DNA from: Pseudoneurospora amorphoporcata
Lineage: Eukaryota; Ascomycota; Sordariomycetes; Sordariales; Sordariaceae
Reading direction: 5' to 3'
Assembly: GCA_033297205.1 (NCBI GenBank)
Contig: MU859169.1
Span: forward strand, 1 to 64,000
DNA length: 64,000 bases
Under the pieces are notes generated by a model that was not told the DNA's origin, searched no databases, and saw only the letters and a list, made by a program, of their open reading frames with translations. This document shows, piece by piece, positions 23,671 to 33,646 of the stretch (positions within the stretch are counted from its first letter, which is position 1; every line of letters starts with the position of its first letter). A program made the position numbers and the translations under genes.

Positions 23671-24500
23671 GGCGGCCGGTCGAAGTAGTTATGGACTCAG
23701 TAGTGGCCTATTCGACAATTGATTGATGGTGTTAGTTGCTAAATAGACGAAGATGGGTGGACTGGGAACTCATGACGTACCGGCAAGAGCAAGTCTCCCG
23801 TACTCTTGGGCGGTTAAACGTGCGGGATCGAACCGGCCCGTTAGCCTGTAATAGGTATTTTGCAGAATATCGCTGACAGGAACAAAGACGAAGGCTTCGG
23901 CCACACCGACGACAATAGACGTCTTGAACCACGGGACACGAGAGACGGTGGAAGGTGGAAGTTGCATTTGCAGAGAACAAGGTGGCCCTACGGGATCCAA
24001 TGAAACGGACAAGCTGGATCGTCTCTCGACGGGCGGACAGGGGCTGCAAGGCAGAGAGGGAAGAGGCTCGAGGGCAGAGGAGCAGGGTTGCGGGAGCGTG
24101 AGGTGCAGCAGGTTGAGGTACGTGAGGAGGTACAAACTGAGAGTGGCAGCTTTCCAAGTTCCCGGCCAGCGTCCGTGACAGCGCGACAATCCAATCTCAA
24201 TTCGTAAAGGCGGGCAGCAGCGGACCCACACGCGCGGCCCAGGGGTTGGCTGTTTGGAGACTGACGCTTCAATCCTCATCTCAAGCTGTTCCCGGAAATT
24301 GGAGGATGGTCCAAGCTCCCTACGTCTAGCTTCCACAGCTTGACAGCGGAAGCAATGACCGAGAGTGTTGGCTCATCTCGGCGCGACACTCTTGTTCTAG
24401 CATGGACCTCTACGGCCCGGCCCAAGTACCGGGAACAAGGTCTCTGCTAGGAATGCGGGGTTGATGCCCCGCGAACGCTTCGACGGAGAGTTGTAGACGA
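23671..24500. other. Divergent promoter region, with a possible PMT leader intron
   Basis: Shared upstream region of the minus-strand mannosyltransferase and the plus-strand RidA gene. On the minus strand a GTACGT donor (ending at 23780), a CTAAC branch site and a TAG acceptor define a probable 73-nt leader intron at 23708-23780. Upstream of it a minus-strand frame (23770-24279 from its first ATG) has a plausible C-terminal half but no known domain. It is more likely leader than gene. Confidence 0.45.
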
Positions 24501-24563
24501 ATGGTGCATAGCAACCAACCGGTGGCCGTGACCCACAGATTGTTTTCCATCCCAACTGACCTG

Positions 24564-25176
24564 ATGTTTGCCATTGCTGCCAGACGTGCTTCCAGAGTGA
24601 TCGTTTCACCGTCCAACTCTTCCGCCGCCATCTTTAGAAAAACCAGTTTCGATAAGAACATCTACCGCACAGTCACCATGTCTGCCACTCCCGTCTTCTC
24701 CAAGGACGCCGCTCCTCGTACGTGCTCTGAGCTGAGTCACCGCCGGTTCAGTCATGCCTAACTTGTCTTGAACTCTATCTAGCTGCCGGTCCCTACTCTC
24801 ACGCCATCAAGACTCCCGCTGCCATCTACTGCTCTGGCCAGATCCCCTGCGACTCTGAGGGCAACCTCGTCGAGGGTACCATCCAGGAGAAGACCGCTGC
24901 CTGCATCAAGAACCTCAGTGCTGTCCTCGAGGCCGCTGGCTCCTCCATCGAGAAGGTCGTCAAGGTCAATGCCTTCCTTACTGACATGAGCAACTTTGCC
25001 GTAAGTCTTCACTGAGTCTGAGTTCGATGTTGCCGTGAGATATACTAAATGCTCTTTAGGCCATGAACGAGGAGTACTCCAAGTGGTTCACCCACAAGCC
25101 CGCTCGTAGCTGCGTTGCTGTTCACCAGCTCCCCAAGGGTGTCGATGTTGAGATTGAGTGCATCGCTCTCCCCTAA
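24564..25176 (+). CDS. RidA/YjgF-family 2-iminobutanoate/2-iminopropanoate deaminase (Mmf1/Hmf1 type)
   Basis: Hydrolyses reactive enamine/imine intermediates formed by PLP enzymes such as threonine dehydratase. Exons 24564-24717, 24783-25000 and 25060-25176 give 162 aa; introns are 65 and 59 nt. The RidA core is complete: AGPYSHAIK at the start, YCSGQIPCD, and the C-terminal block KPARSCVAVHQLPKG with the conserved substrate-binding arginine, then VEIECIAL. Three ATGs share the frame: 24501, 24564 and 24678. The start at 24678 gives the 124-aa cytosolic-length protein. From 24564 a 38-residue N-terminus rich in Arg, Ser and Ala precedes it, like a mitochondrial presequence. I chose 24564 because that arm lacks acidic residues until FDKN. 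Yeast uses two genes, Mmf1 and Hmf1, for the two compartments; here one gene might serve both. Confidence 0.95.
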
Positions 25177-25952
25177 ATGCATACGCATTAGGCAAGGAAA
25201 AGCAGGGAAGCGGCGTTGGTTTCGTTAGCTACGAATAAGAGATGAATGAAATCAATTGTATGCTCTTTCTCGGATGACGGCATTTTGAAAATGGTGTCCT
25301 GTGACGTTGATTTGGCCCACCCGCCACGTTCGACGCTCATCCGTTCCCTTCCCGATGATCCGGGGCCCGGGGCCGCCGGGATCTCTCTGTTCAGGCCGAT
25401 CAGACCGGACATGCCAAGCATAAATTGCACCGGTCTCCCACCTGATTGCTTCTTCAGTCCAAGATAGTTTTAGGTTTGCATCGAACATCCACATACAAAC
25501 ACGTTTATACTTGCTTGCGCTGATCATTATCATATTTCAGGTACGTGGAAAGTCGTAGGCCTGAATGTTGTTGATGGGTGGCAGTTTGGTATCATCGTAT
25601 CGAAGCCAGAAGACTGATTCGCTAGCAAAAATAGGCAGTGTAGTATTGAAAGTATCTACACCACAACAACCAACACATACAACGCCAGCATCAACTTTGC
25701 AAAGCTGGGCATCTCCCACCTTCCAGCTTTATCTGCAAAAACTCGGCATCAACTCCACATACGACACGCTAGCTCAGAATCCCAATTTTGTCCAGAACAT
25801 TGCGCCGAGAAGCCGTTGTCAAGCACGGGTACCTGCATTTTCACATCTTGACGTGCTTCCAAGCTACATACATCATCGAGCTTCAAAATTAATCAACTCG
25901 GACAACCCGCATTCATCATCTTTTCAATCCTGCATCCGGCCTTCGATACACC
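25177..25952. other. Intergenic region between RidA and the two-TM protein gene
   Basis: About 780 bases between co-oriented genes, holding the RidA 3' end and the promoter of the next gene. A plus frame at 25565-25960 runs into the next start in another frame and shows no domain. Confidence 0.55.
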
Positions 25953-26464
25953 ATGTCTAACCCTCCAATGCCTGTCAGTGGCAATCGAGGCGATGCAAAG
26001 CCCGACATTAGGAGCCAGTCCACGTTCTACAAGGCGAGTGACGAGTGGCCCTATTCGCACTATCCATATCGAAACTCACTAACATGAACATCCAGGTGAT
26101 CATGACCCCAATCATCTTCGTATCCTTCCTCCTATCTCTGGCCATCGTGGACCTTAAGTACTCTATGCATCGCTCTCACTATCACGCCGAAAGACGGCCT
26201 AGTAGGCTGCCTCCATGGCTCCATCGTATAGTATACAAGTATCGGCCATATCAGTACGCTGCCATCGACGAGAACGGCAAACCAGTCGAGGACAAGAACG
26301 ACTATTATCACAGCAAGCAGCGGAAACTCATGGCCATGGAAGCGGACGACGCCTTCCAAATGCGACGTACTGTGGTCGCGGGTCTTGTTCTTGCGGGCTT
26401 GGTTGCGACGTGGGGAGCTTGGTGGACGTTCAGATGGGTGCTGGCACAGGTTTACTGGGTATGA
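25953..26464 (+). CDS. Small two-transmembrane protein, function unknown
   Basis: Two exons, 25953-26033 and 26096-26464, encode 149 aa. The N-terminus is short and polar. Exon 2 opens with a hydrophobic helix (VIMTPIIFVSFLLSLAIV) followed by a basic, Tyr/His-rich loop (about residues 46-105) and ends with a second helix (TVVAGLVLAGLVATWGAWW). The intron starts with GC rather than GT (AAG|GCGAGT); it ends ATCCAG and has a CTAAC branch site. Alternative GT sites nearby would break the frame, so the GC-AG intron is well supported. Topology suggests a small organelle-membrane protein, possibly mitochondrial or ER, but I recognise no family. It ends about 200 bases from the convergent acetyltransferase gene. 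Confidence 0.82.
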
Positions 26465-26670
26465 AGAGTTGCGTTGGGCTGGCCACACATATGGAGCAGA
26501 GGAACACACGCCTAGCTCATCCTTCCGGGGAGGACCCCATCCGGATATCGAAGTTCTAGGATATCTCAGAGCCAGCCTCCTAGTTCTTCGCCGTTCTCAT
26601 CGGCACTATAACATGCTGTGAGTGCATACAAGGTGACGGTACTACCAGGGTATTCACAAAGACTTCACTC

Positions 26671-27402
26671 TTAACCAACTGCCACTTCCATCCCGGTATC
26701 AGTTTGTGTCTCCTCCGAAACATCACCACCACTACCATCCCTCCGCCAAACATACTCCATCCTCTCAAAAACCTGCTGCCGCCCATCATCGTCCCTCACA
26801 TACTCCTCATTCTTCTCCTCGACCACCACAAATCCACCACGCTCATACAACCTCCTCGCCGCCTTCAACTCCCTCGACGTCGTCAACCTACACTCACGGA
26901 AACCCGCCTCCTTCACAAAAGCCATCGCCGCCGCGAACAGCTTCCGTCCAACGCCCAACCCGCGGACCTCGTCATCAACAATAAGACACTGAAGTCTACA
27001 CACCTCTTCCCCTCCCTCCTCTTTATGCTCGCCCATGCGGTAGTAATCGCCATTAACATACACGACGCCTACTATCCGTTCCGAGTCCTTCTTTTTGTTC
27101 CCTTGGGCTTGGTCTTGGTCTTGGTCTTGGGTTTGGACGGCGGACCATACTTGGTTTCTCCCGCGCGGCGGCGTCACTTCACCGTCAGTGGCCTCCTTGT
27201 TGAATTTCTGAGGGTCCTTGATGACGTCCATGCCGTCCAACCGTTTAAGCAAAGGGCCAAGGGCACAGGCGAGCCCTGCTTCGAATGAGACGCCCCATCC
27301 GGCGAGGGGGGAGTAGAAATCCATGTGCATGTCGAGTGTGTGGCCGAGGATTCCGGGGCGGTAGCCGGGGAGGATTTGGATTGTTGGGGTTGTAGTTGAC
27401 AT
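26671..27402 (-). CDS. GNAT-family N-acetyltransferase
   Basis: Single-exon 243-aa protein. The C-terminal half carries the GNAT fold: CLIVDDEVRGLGVGRKLF contains the acetyl-CoA pyrophosphate loop R-x-x-G-x-G, followed by CRLTTSRELKAARRLYERGGF, the typical motif B. The N-terminal third (GYRPGILGHTLDMHMDFYSP) resembles the arm seen in a bacterial-like GNAT group in which the acetyltransferase stands beside or is fused to a regulator. A DQDQDQAQ stretch, encoded by a 6-bp microsatellite, interrupts the protein at about residue 92-100 and is probably a surface loop. Substrate unknown. Start is the only upstream ATG in frame. Confidence 0.88.
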   Translation of the reverse strand: MSTTTPTIQILPGYRPGILGHTLDMHMDFYSPLAGWGVSFEAGLACALGPLLKRLDGMDVIKDPQKFNKEATDGEVTPPRGRNQVWSAVQTQDQDQDQAQGNKKKDSERIVGVVYVNGDYYRMGEHKEEGGEEVCRLQCLIVDDEVRGLGVGRKLFAAAMAFVKEAGFRECRLTTSRELKAARRLYERGGFVVVEEKNEEYVRDDDGRQQVFERMEYVWRRDGSGGDVSEETQTDTGMEVAVG

Positions 27403-30395
27403 TGCTGTTTGGTTGAGAGCGAGGCCTGAGTATGACGTGGACGAAAGGACGTTCGAATGAAGGGGTGGTGAGGTGGAGGTTGCCTAGGAGGGTGGTGGCT
27501 CTGTCTGATTTGGTTATTGGGATATTTGTTGTATTAGGGGTAAGTTGCGCCAGTTGACTATCCCATTGATAGATTTGAGGAGCAGAAATCTAGGAATTAC
27601 TCGCCTGAATACAGTGGAATCTTTTGAGTGTTGTTGTGGTAGCAACGGTAAGGTAGTGAGTCATAAGGAAGATGAATCATGCACCCCATAATGGTAGTCC
27701 CAGCGTGTCATGAGGATCCCCCTGTCCCGGCTCATCAACTTGCAGCAGTATTACGAACCCCTCAAGAACGACATGACGAATGAGGTTGAAGACTTAGGCA
27801 CCATTGTAGGTTACATCTTAGATAAGCGACATGAGCTGGGACGCGCAAGCTTCGTGGGCTCTCGTTGATAGACGTCTGATAGACATAGCTGATATTTGGT
27901 AGTATGGTAAGTCGTCGTCTATGTCCAAGGCATTCGTTCACACGCCTACGGTAATTAAAGCTACGTACGTGCGGTACTACAAATCTGCCACCGTACCTGC
28001 CGCCGCCGTCGGGCCGGCCGGCACTCCTTCCCCTAGACATCAGACGACAAGACACCTGCCAGTGGGCATATAAGGTCCGTTACCTAACCGCTCTACCACA
28101 ACGGGCGGCCCTGTGGTCTGATGGCGCAGTGGTTCCGTACGTTGATGAAAACCGGTCGGGTGCGCGGTATCCGTGGTACGGTTTTCGTAGGTCTGCAGCT
28201 GGAGCATGATGGTTCGGTCTACCAAGTCTCACTGGGCGACTGAGATTTTTGCACTTTTTATCGAGTCGGCAGTCCCTTAGCATGTTGGGAATGTGGGTTT
28301 TGCGATTTTGTTTTTGGTTTTGGGGTTTTGGGGGTGGGAAATCTGGATGGGTTATTTCGTTGCCTGCAATGCAACTGGAGATGGGAAACACGTTGAGGAC
28401 CGTCCGTGATAGAGTTGGAAGATGGCCATTGCACCAGTTTCAATATGTTTGGTTGAATTTTGCTCCCTTGTACTATAACTCTGGGTTTTTCTGAATGTCG
28501 ACCTTCGTGTGATCGAAGAGTGGCTAGCTTAACTCTGGAGATCCTAATTCGTGATACAGAGTCTGTTACGCCTAGTAGAACATAAGGAAAACATTGATTG
28601 GAGCAACGTAAGTAAATACCCGTAATCCATCACAAAAGGGAGTCATCGTATGTAAAGAGAAGTTTCCCAGAGGTAGCAATTGCGTTCCTTCCCGCGTAAT
28701 GCTCAGCGACTGGTATAAAAAGTCCGAGTGAAACTAACAGAGCCTGATGAACAGTCACTAGGTACCGAGCACAACACCCTCCTTAGGGAGGCATTACATC
28801 ATTACCGCGGATCTGATTGTCCATTGCAAGACATATTTCAGCCCGAGGAGTTTCTCCATGTCTCACCAAGAGCCAGCCCAACTCAGAGACAGCCAGGGTC
28901 AGGCTACCCGTCAACTTTAGCGTAGAGGGCGAGACGTGAAACGTGGTCGGTGAGTAAAGGGAAGGGAAGAAACAGGTAGATGGTAAAGAGAGCCGATAAG
29001 CGCGAGACAAGAAAGGCAAGGGAGGAGATGAACTAAGGGGGGTGTTTGGTGGTGTTTTTTCTTTCTTTCTTTCTTTTTGTTTTCCTCCAACTTGAATCCC
29101 CCCTGCTTATAGCGGTTGCCCGTGTAGTTCTAGATGGTTATCGTCACTGACGTTGATTTCATCTAGTTTTCTTTTTCTTCTCGCCAGCATCCGTTCCGTC
29201 TCTGTTCAATTTTCAGGAAATACACGATTGTCCATGACAGGGAGGAAAATGAAGGGGGAAAGGGAAGCCGTGATTTCTAGGTAGCCTGTCGGGCGGTTGG
29301 TGTATGTTGGATCTAATATTGACCGCTTAATGCCCGGGTATTCCCTTACAACGACACTTGTTAGTTAGTCCTCTTCCCTTGGCTCCCCTTCGGCAACTGG
29401 GGAGGCACCATCACCATCGACAACAAGGGTCACATTCACCACCGTCAAAGGAATTTGCCGTGTTTGTATCATCACCTGATTCCTAACATATCTCTCTCCT
29501 GCGGTTGGCGAAGTCTAGCTCTAATACCCTAGTCACCAGGGGTCCGAGGAGAAAAGAAAGTGCTCCTTTATTCAGCCACAAACTTCAACTAACTATCTAG
29601 TGTGAGCCACCCGGCTAGCCTTAACAGACGGTCCCTGAAATGTGGAAAGAGAAAGACAAACAAACGAACTAATAGAGAGCAAGCAGGATGACGTGCATTC
29701 CATGGCGCTAGGGGCCACCGGGCTTGTACACTATGTAGGTAAGTGTGTTTACATTGTGTAGTTGGTTGGCGATTTCCAGTCTCAGCCAGGTACGACACCA
29801 CCAACTTTACCCCTTGCTTGCGATTCAGAAGCGGTTTCGAAGATTTGCGGTTTGGCAGTCAACTAGGACGACGTCTTACCAATATCACATCAAAGCCAAC
29901 AACCGCTGAGTAACCATGACGAGCTGGATCTGAACTCGGAGTGACGAGTGGGTGCAAGTTGGTCCGAACATGACGACGCGGCACAGTGGGATAGAAAGAC
30001 AGATGTCTGAATCAAAAAGCAACGTAAATTGCGTGCAGCATGATGGCAACATCTCCTAGCCAAGGATTGTCCAAATAGCTCTAAGTAGTAATAAACATAG
30101 GTCCGTCTGGTGTCAGATCGGACGCCCCATCCATGAACGCTTGCCGTTTTCCCCAAAAGCAGATTGTGGTGACAGCAAAAAAGCGTAACCTCCAACTCCC
30201 AAAAATGCCCGCGTAAATGGTGCCTGATGGTGTGTAAACTAGTAATGCAGCCTGCCCTCATTTTCCCTAGACGCCTTTGAGTTCCCACGCTGACGAGTAT
30301 ACACTATAGTAGTAAGCAAAAATAGCAACGTGGATATATGAGGGCCCCACGGCAAGAAATTAGTAGTGGCAAGGTATAAGGACAGAGTGGGAATT
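27403..30395. other. Three-kilobase gene-poor region
   Basis: No gene supported. At 28080-28135 two tRNA A-box-like elements stand head to head. A TTTC microsatellite lies at about 29055-29080. Small frames on both strands (for example 28783-29019, 29890-30288) have no family features. Confidence 0.5.
28083..28132. repeat. Head-to-head tRNA A-box-like palindrome
   Basis: The minus strand reads TGGTAGAGCGG and the plus strand TGGCGCAGTGG, both matching the tRNA internal promoter A-box. Between them ACCACA and TGTGGT are perfect inverted repeats around a GC-rich centre. No B-box at proper distance and no matching acceptor stems are visible, so these are relics or an unrelated palindrome, not intact tRNA genes. 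Confidence 0.35.
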
Positions 30396-31391
30396 TCAAC
30401 AACGCCAAGTCCCGTGAATCCCGCTCCGTCGATTGCTCTTGGATGATTTGAGGCCCACGTCTCCATTGACCATCAAACTTTTCCAGCGCGTGCCGACGCT
30501 TTTGCGATCTTTGCCCATGCTGCGCGCGCAATCTTGCCAATCGGTTTTTGTAAGCTTGAGCTTGTCGAGTACTAGCTCAACCAGGATGCGATCCTCCTCG
30601 GAGCTCCACGGCTGCCCGTCAGCTTCTACCGCTACGTCGGTCCCTGGCGCGGTAGCTTGGTGTTGGCGGTCGTTCTTCGCGTTGTCGGCGTGCAGCGCGT
30701 GATAATCTGAGCGGTCGAGCCCTAGAGGGATGACTTCGGGAGCTATGCGCGATCGTGGGGGGGTTTGTGGTCGGCTGCCAAATGGTGAGAGGAACTGGGT
30801 TTGTGCAAGAGGCGTCGTCGCTCTCTGTTGTTGTGGTTGTTGTTGTTGTTGTTGCTGCTGCAGTTGTTGCTGACCTTGTTGCGACTGATTTTCTCGCTGG
30901 TCCATGTCGCTATTTTGGTATAAATCGGAGTCTTCTTTGCTGTTTCCTCCCCGCTCGCGCCTTTCGTCAAATAGGCGGTGGCGCCTATTGAGCTCCTTTT
31001 GCGGAGGTGGCCGCTTGATGATTCGCTTGCGCTGGGAAGGCTGATTGGCATTCCTAGATCCGTATGACTCGGAGGTTTTCCTTGCGCGCAGACGTAGCTT
31101 GGCTGGAGGCATCGCGTGGGACATGGGCGGGGTGGGTAGTTGCTCATGGGATATCGTTTGGGGAGTAAGTGGTTGCGTTGCGATCGGTGCACTCATGGCG
31201 CTGTGCTCGAGGTATGGATCGGAGGAGGTCATGAGAAACTGCAGAGACCGCGATGTGGTAAAGAGGTTGTCGAATTCGGCTGAAGCAGGCGCCTGCTTAG
31301 GGCTGGCAGGAGGTGAGACGAAGAGAGCCTGCTGAGGTCGTATCTGTGGAAGTTGCGACAAGTCGCCTCCAAAGGCTGAAGGTAGCAGCAT
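30396..31391 (-). CDS. SANT/Myb-like domain protein with Gln tract
   Basis: Single-exon protein of 331 aa from the first ATG at 31391; the open frame extends upstream to 31805 only from a non-ATG codon. Near the C-terminus (about 256-304) lies a Myb/SANT-type helix-turn-helix: QPWSSEEDRILVELV, then KTDWQDCARSM and RWKSLM, with the three spaced tryptophans that mark the fold. The rest is low-complexity: Ser/Pro-rich N-terminus, a basic block (RKRIIKRPPP) that could be a nuclear localisation signal, and a Gln tract (Q2GQ3LQ8PQ3). A role in transcription or chromatin is inferred from the domain. The strand-opposite neighbour starting at 33647 is divergent. Confidence 0.85.
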   Translation of the reverse strand: MLLPSAFGGDLSQLPQIRPQQALFVSPPASPKQAPASAEFDNLFTTSRSLQFLMTSSDPYLEHSAMSAPIATQPLTPQTISHEQLPTPPMSHAMPPAKLRLRARKTSESYGSRNANQPSQRKRIIKRPPPQKELNRRHRLFDERRERGGNSKEDSDLYQNSDMDQRENQSQQGQQQLQQQQQQQQPQQQRATTPLAQTQFLSPFGSRPQTPPRSRIAPEVIPLGLDRSDYHALHADNAKNDRQHQATAPGTDVAVEADGQPWSSEEDRILVELVLDKLKLTKTDWQDCARSMGKDRKSVGTRWKSLMVNGDVGLKSSKSNRRSGIHGTWRC

Positions 31392-33646
31392 CTTGATTAG
31401 AAGCGCCGGTCGCGAGATGTTTGGTGCACTGTAGGCGAGTTGCAGATCTCCAACCTCGTGGATATAGAGGAGGAGTATTGTAGACAAGCGCGCTCTTGCT
31501 GTCTCTGGATTGAGTGTTGAAGGTGGTTTGCGGCTTGCGACAAGGCGCGCGCAAAGGGGTTTGTTGATATTTGTGTCGCTAGAAGAAGGAAGCTTCCAAA
31601 ACGATAGTGTTATGTGGAGGGGGTTCAGTAGGTTCAGTAGCCGATCGAAAAGTGGAAGTTGAGGCTGAAGGTAGGAGGCTCCCGATAGGTTGTTCAAGGT
31701 TGTTGGTTGTTGGGTTGTAGAGAAGGCGACGGGGGGATGATGGTGGTCTCGGAAAGAAGTGAAGAGGTCCTGATGAGGAATAGAGCGCCTAATAAGACTC
31801 CCCAAGTGCCGTCAGGGTTCACAGGGGACATGCCCGTTAGCCTGCAGTTACAAAAGTGGATCGCGAGCAGGCCACATGCCCGATGGGGCGAGCAAGGGGG
31901 CGCCATGCTATGGACAGATCTACCAATGGAAAGCGCAAAATGGGTACATGTGCCCCACCCGATGCTTTTCAGTGTCACCTCCCGACTTGTACATTTGGTG
32001 GTACCGTTTCTGAGCACCTTGACGAACACGAGAAGGCACTGATGCAGGTCGTGGCAGACGCGGTTGAGATGTTCGGGCTATTACAGCTTCCATTGTTCTT
32101 TCATTCCAATGCACCCGTTCCCCTCTCGCAGTCCATGACCCACGCCGGGGTGTCAAGGGGACCATGGGAATTGAGACACTTCAGTGACAAGCTCTCAGAT
32201 GTTAGTCCTGCTGCCGATATTCAAAAGGCTGCTCGATCAAATCGGCGATGGTGTTGATCAGGACGGTTGGCGCACAGCTTGTGTTGGTTGCGATCGCAGT
32301 CTACAGCAACCGGAAAAGCTGGGTCAAGTTGGCAAGGGAGCGATTTTAATCTCGGCCGGCGACAAAGAACAGAAATGGAGGCCGGGAAGGTGTCGGGTGC
32401 GAAGGGAGCCGAACGGGCAAAGACACACTTCACCGTCCGTGTCACCGAGGCAGACGAAGCTGGAAACGCGTCCAACGCCAACCAAAACGCGATGCAGACG
32501 CGCGAGATCAAATCGAGCAATTGCCCAATGACACCACACAGGGGTTGAAAATTGTTTGTGATTGGCTACACGTCCGGACAATCAGTCAGGAGGTAACACA
32601 TGGTGACGGACGCTGCACCGAGACCACAAGGCAAGTGAATTTGTATGTTCGGGTAGTGACGGTCGTTTGTGCCAACTGCCAAGGCGTGGGTTCAGATGGC
32701 GTGAAACACAAGCCATTCGACATCTCGGAGCCTCAGTCTTGGCCGAAACCACCCCCTTCACGACGACTTACTGGGCCGTCGGCCGACGAACATCGTCTAC
32801 TCTCATCCTTTCAGCCCTCAACGAAAGATTGGAGAGCTGATATTCGGACAGGGTATCTGGTGGCAATTGGAAAACTGGCCAGGAGTGACAGGAAACCTTC
32901 AGCTCTTTACACGATCCCAACCTTCTCTTCCGTCTGCTTTCATCCCATCCAGCAAAGTCTCTGAACCCCTTTGTGCTTGTAAACCTGGGCTGACAATTGA
33001 GTGGCTCACCAAGCTGATAACACTATTCTTTTATCTCTCAACAACCCGAAATTTCTTTTCAACAAAACAAAACCTGAGCCATTGAGGTCCTCATGGACCT
33101 TAGTGGACCGACCCAAACCTTGAACCAGCTTCATCCAGAATATCGACAATGGATTGGAATCATCACGGAGGACAAGAATACGCCTCCAAGATGCACGATT
33201 TCTGTTTGAGCTGGGCAAAAGTATATCGAAAAACACAGCGGCACACCGGATTGCATCTCTAGAATGCTCAGGTTCACATCACCACTCCATTCACAGCTGT
33301 TCTGGAACCTGAAGAGCGAGTGCTCTGGACATCCATCCAAAGTAAAACGCAAAAGAGATGGAGCTAGCCAAACGAGAGAACGGGAGTCCAAACCTTTTCT
33401 CTTCGCCTTCCAACTCATACCAATCTGATGTCTTTCCTCCCTCACACTCGCATCATACACCTTCACCTTCCACGAAGACGTTGGAGATAAATTATTTCTA
33501 TCATGGTATAATAACCGCGATAGCCCCCAGTCTGCAGTCATTGCTTTCCCGCGCTGTTCGTTGTAAACCATACTTTGTCGACCATCACCTGCCAAAGCTC
33601 TATAGAACTCACTCAGTCCTTCTTCACCACCTCTTGCCATATCACC
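31392..33646. other. Divergent promoter region between the SANT and Cys6-module genes
   Basis: About 2.25 kb holding the leaders of both divergent genes. Frames on both strands (31707-32042, 31856-32257, 32521-32964) overlap each other and lack domains. The open extension of the SANT frame to 31805 is probably leader. Confidence 0.5.

Noticed and set aside
28083..28230. Possible intact tRNA genes
   Set aside because: A-box matches exist, but no acceptor-stem complement and no B-box at a usable distance on either strand.
31392..31805. 138-residue N-terminal extension of the SANT protein
   Set aside because: Opens from a non-ATG codon (TTG) and has no ATG before 31391.
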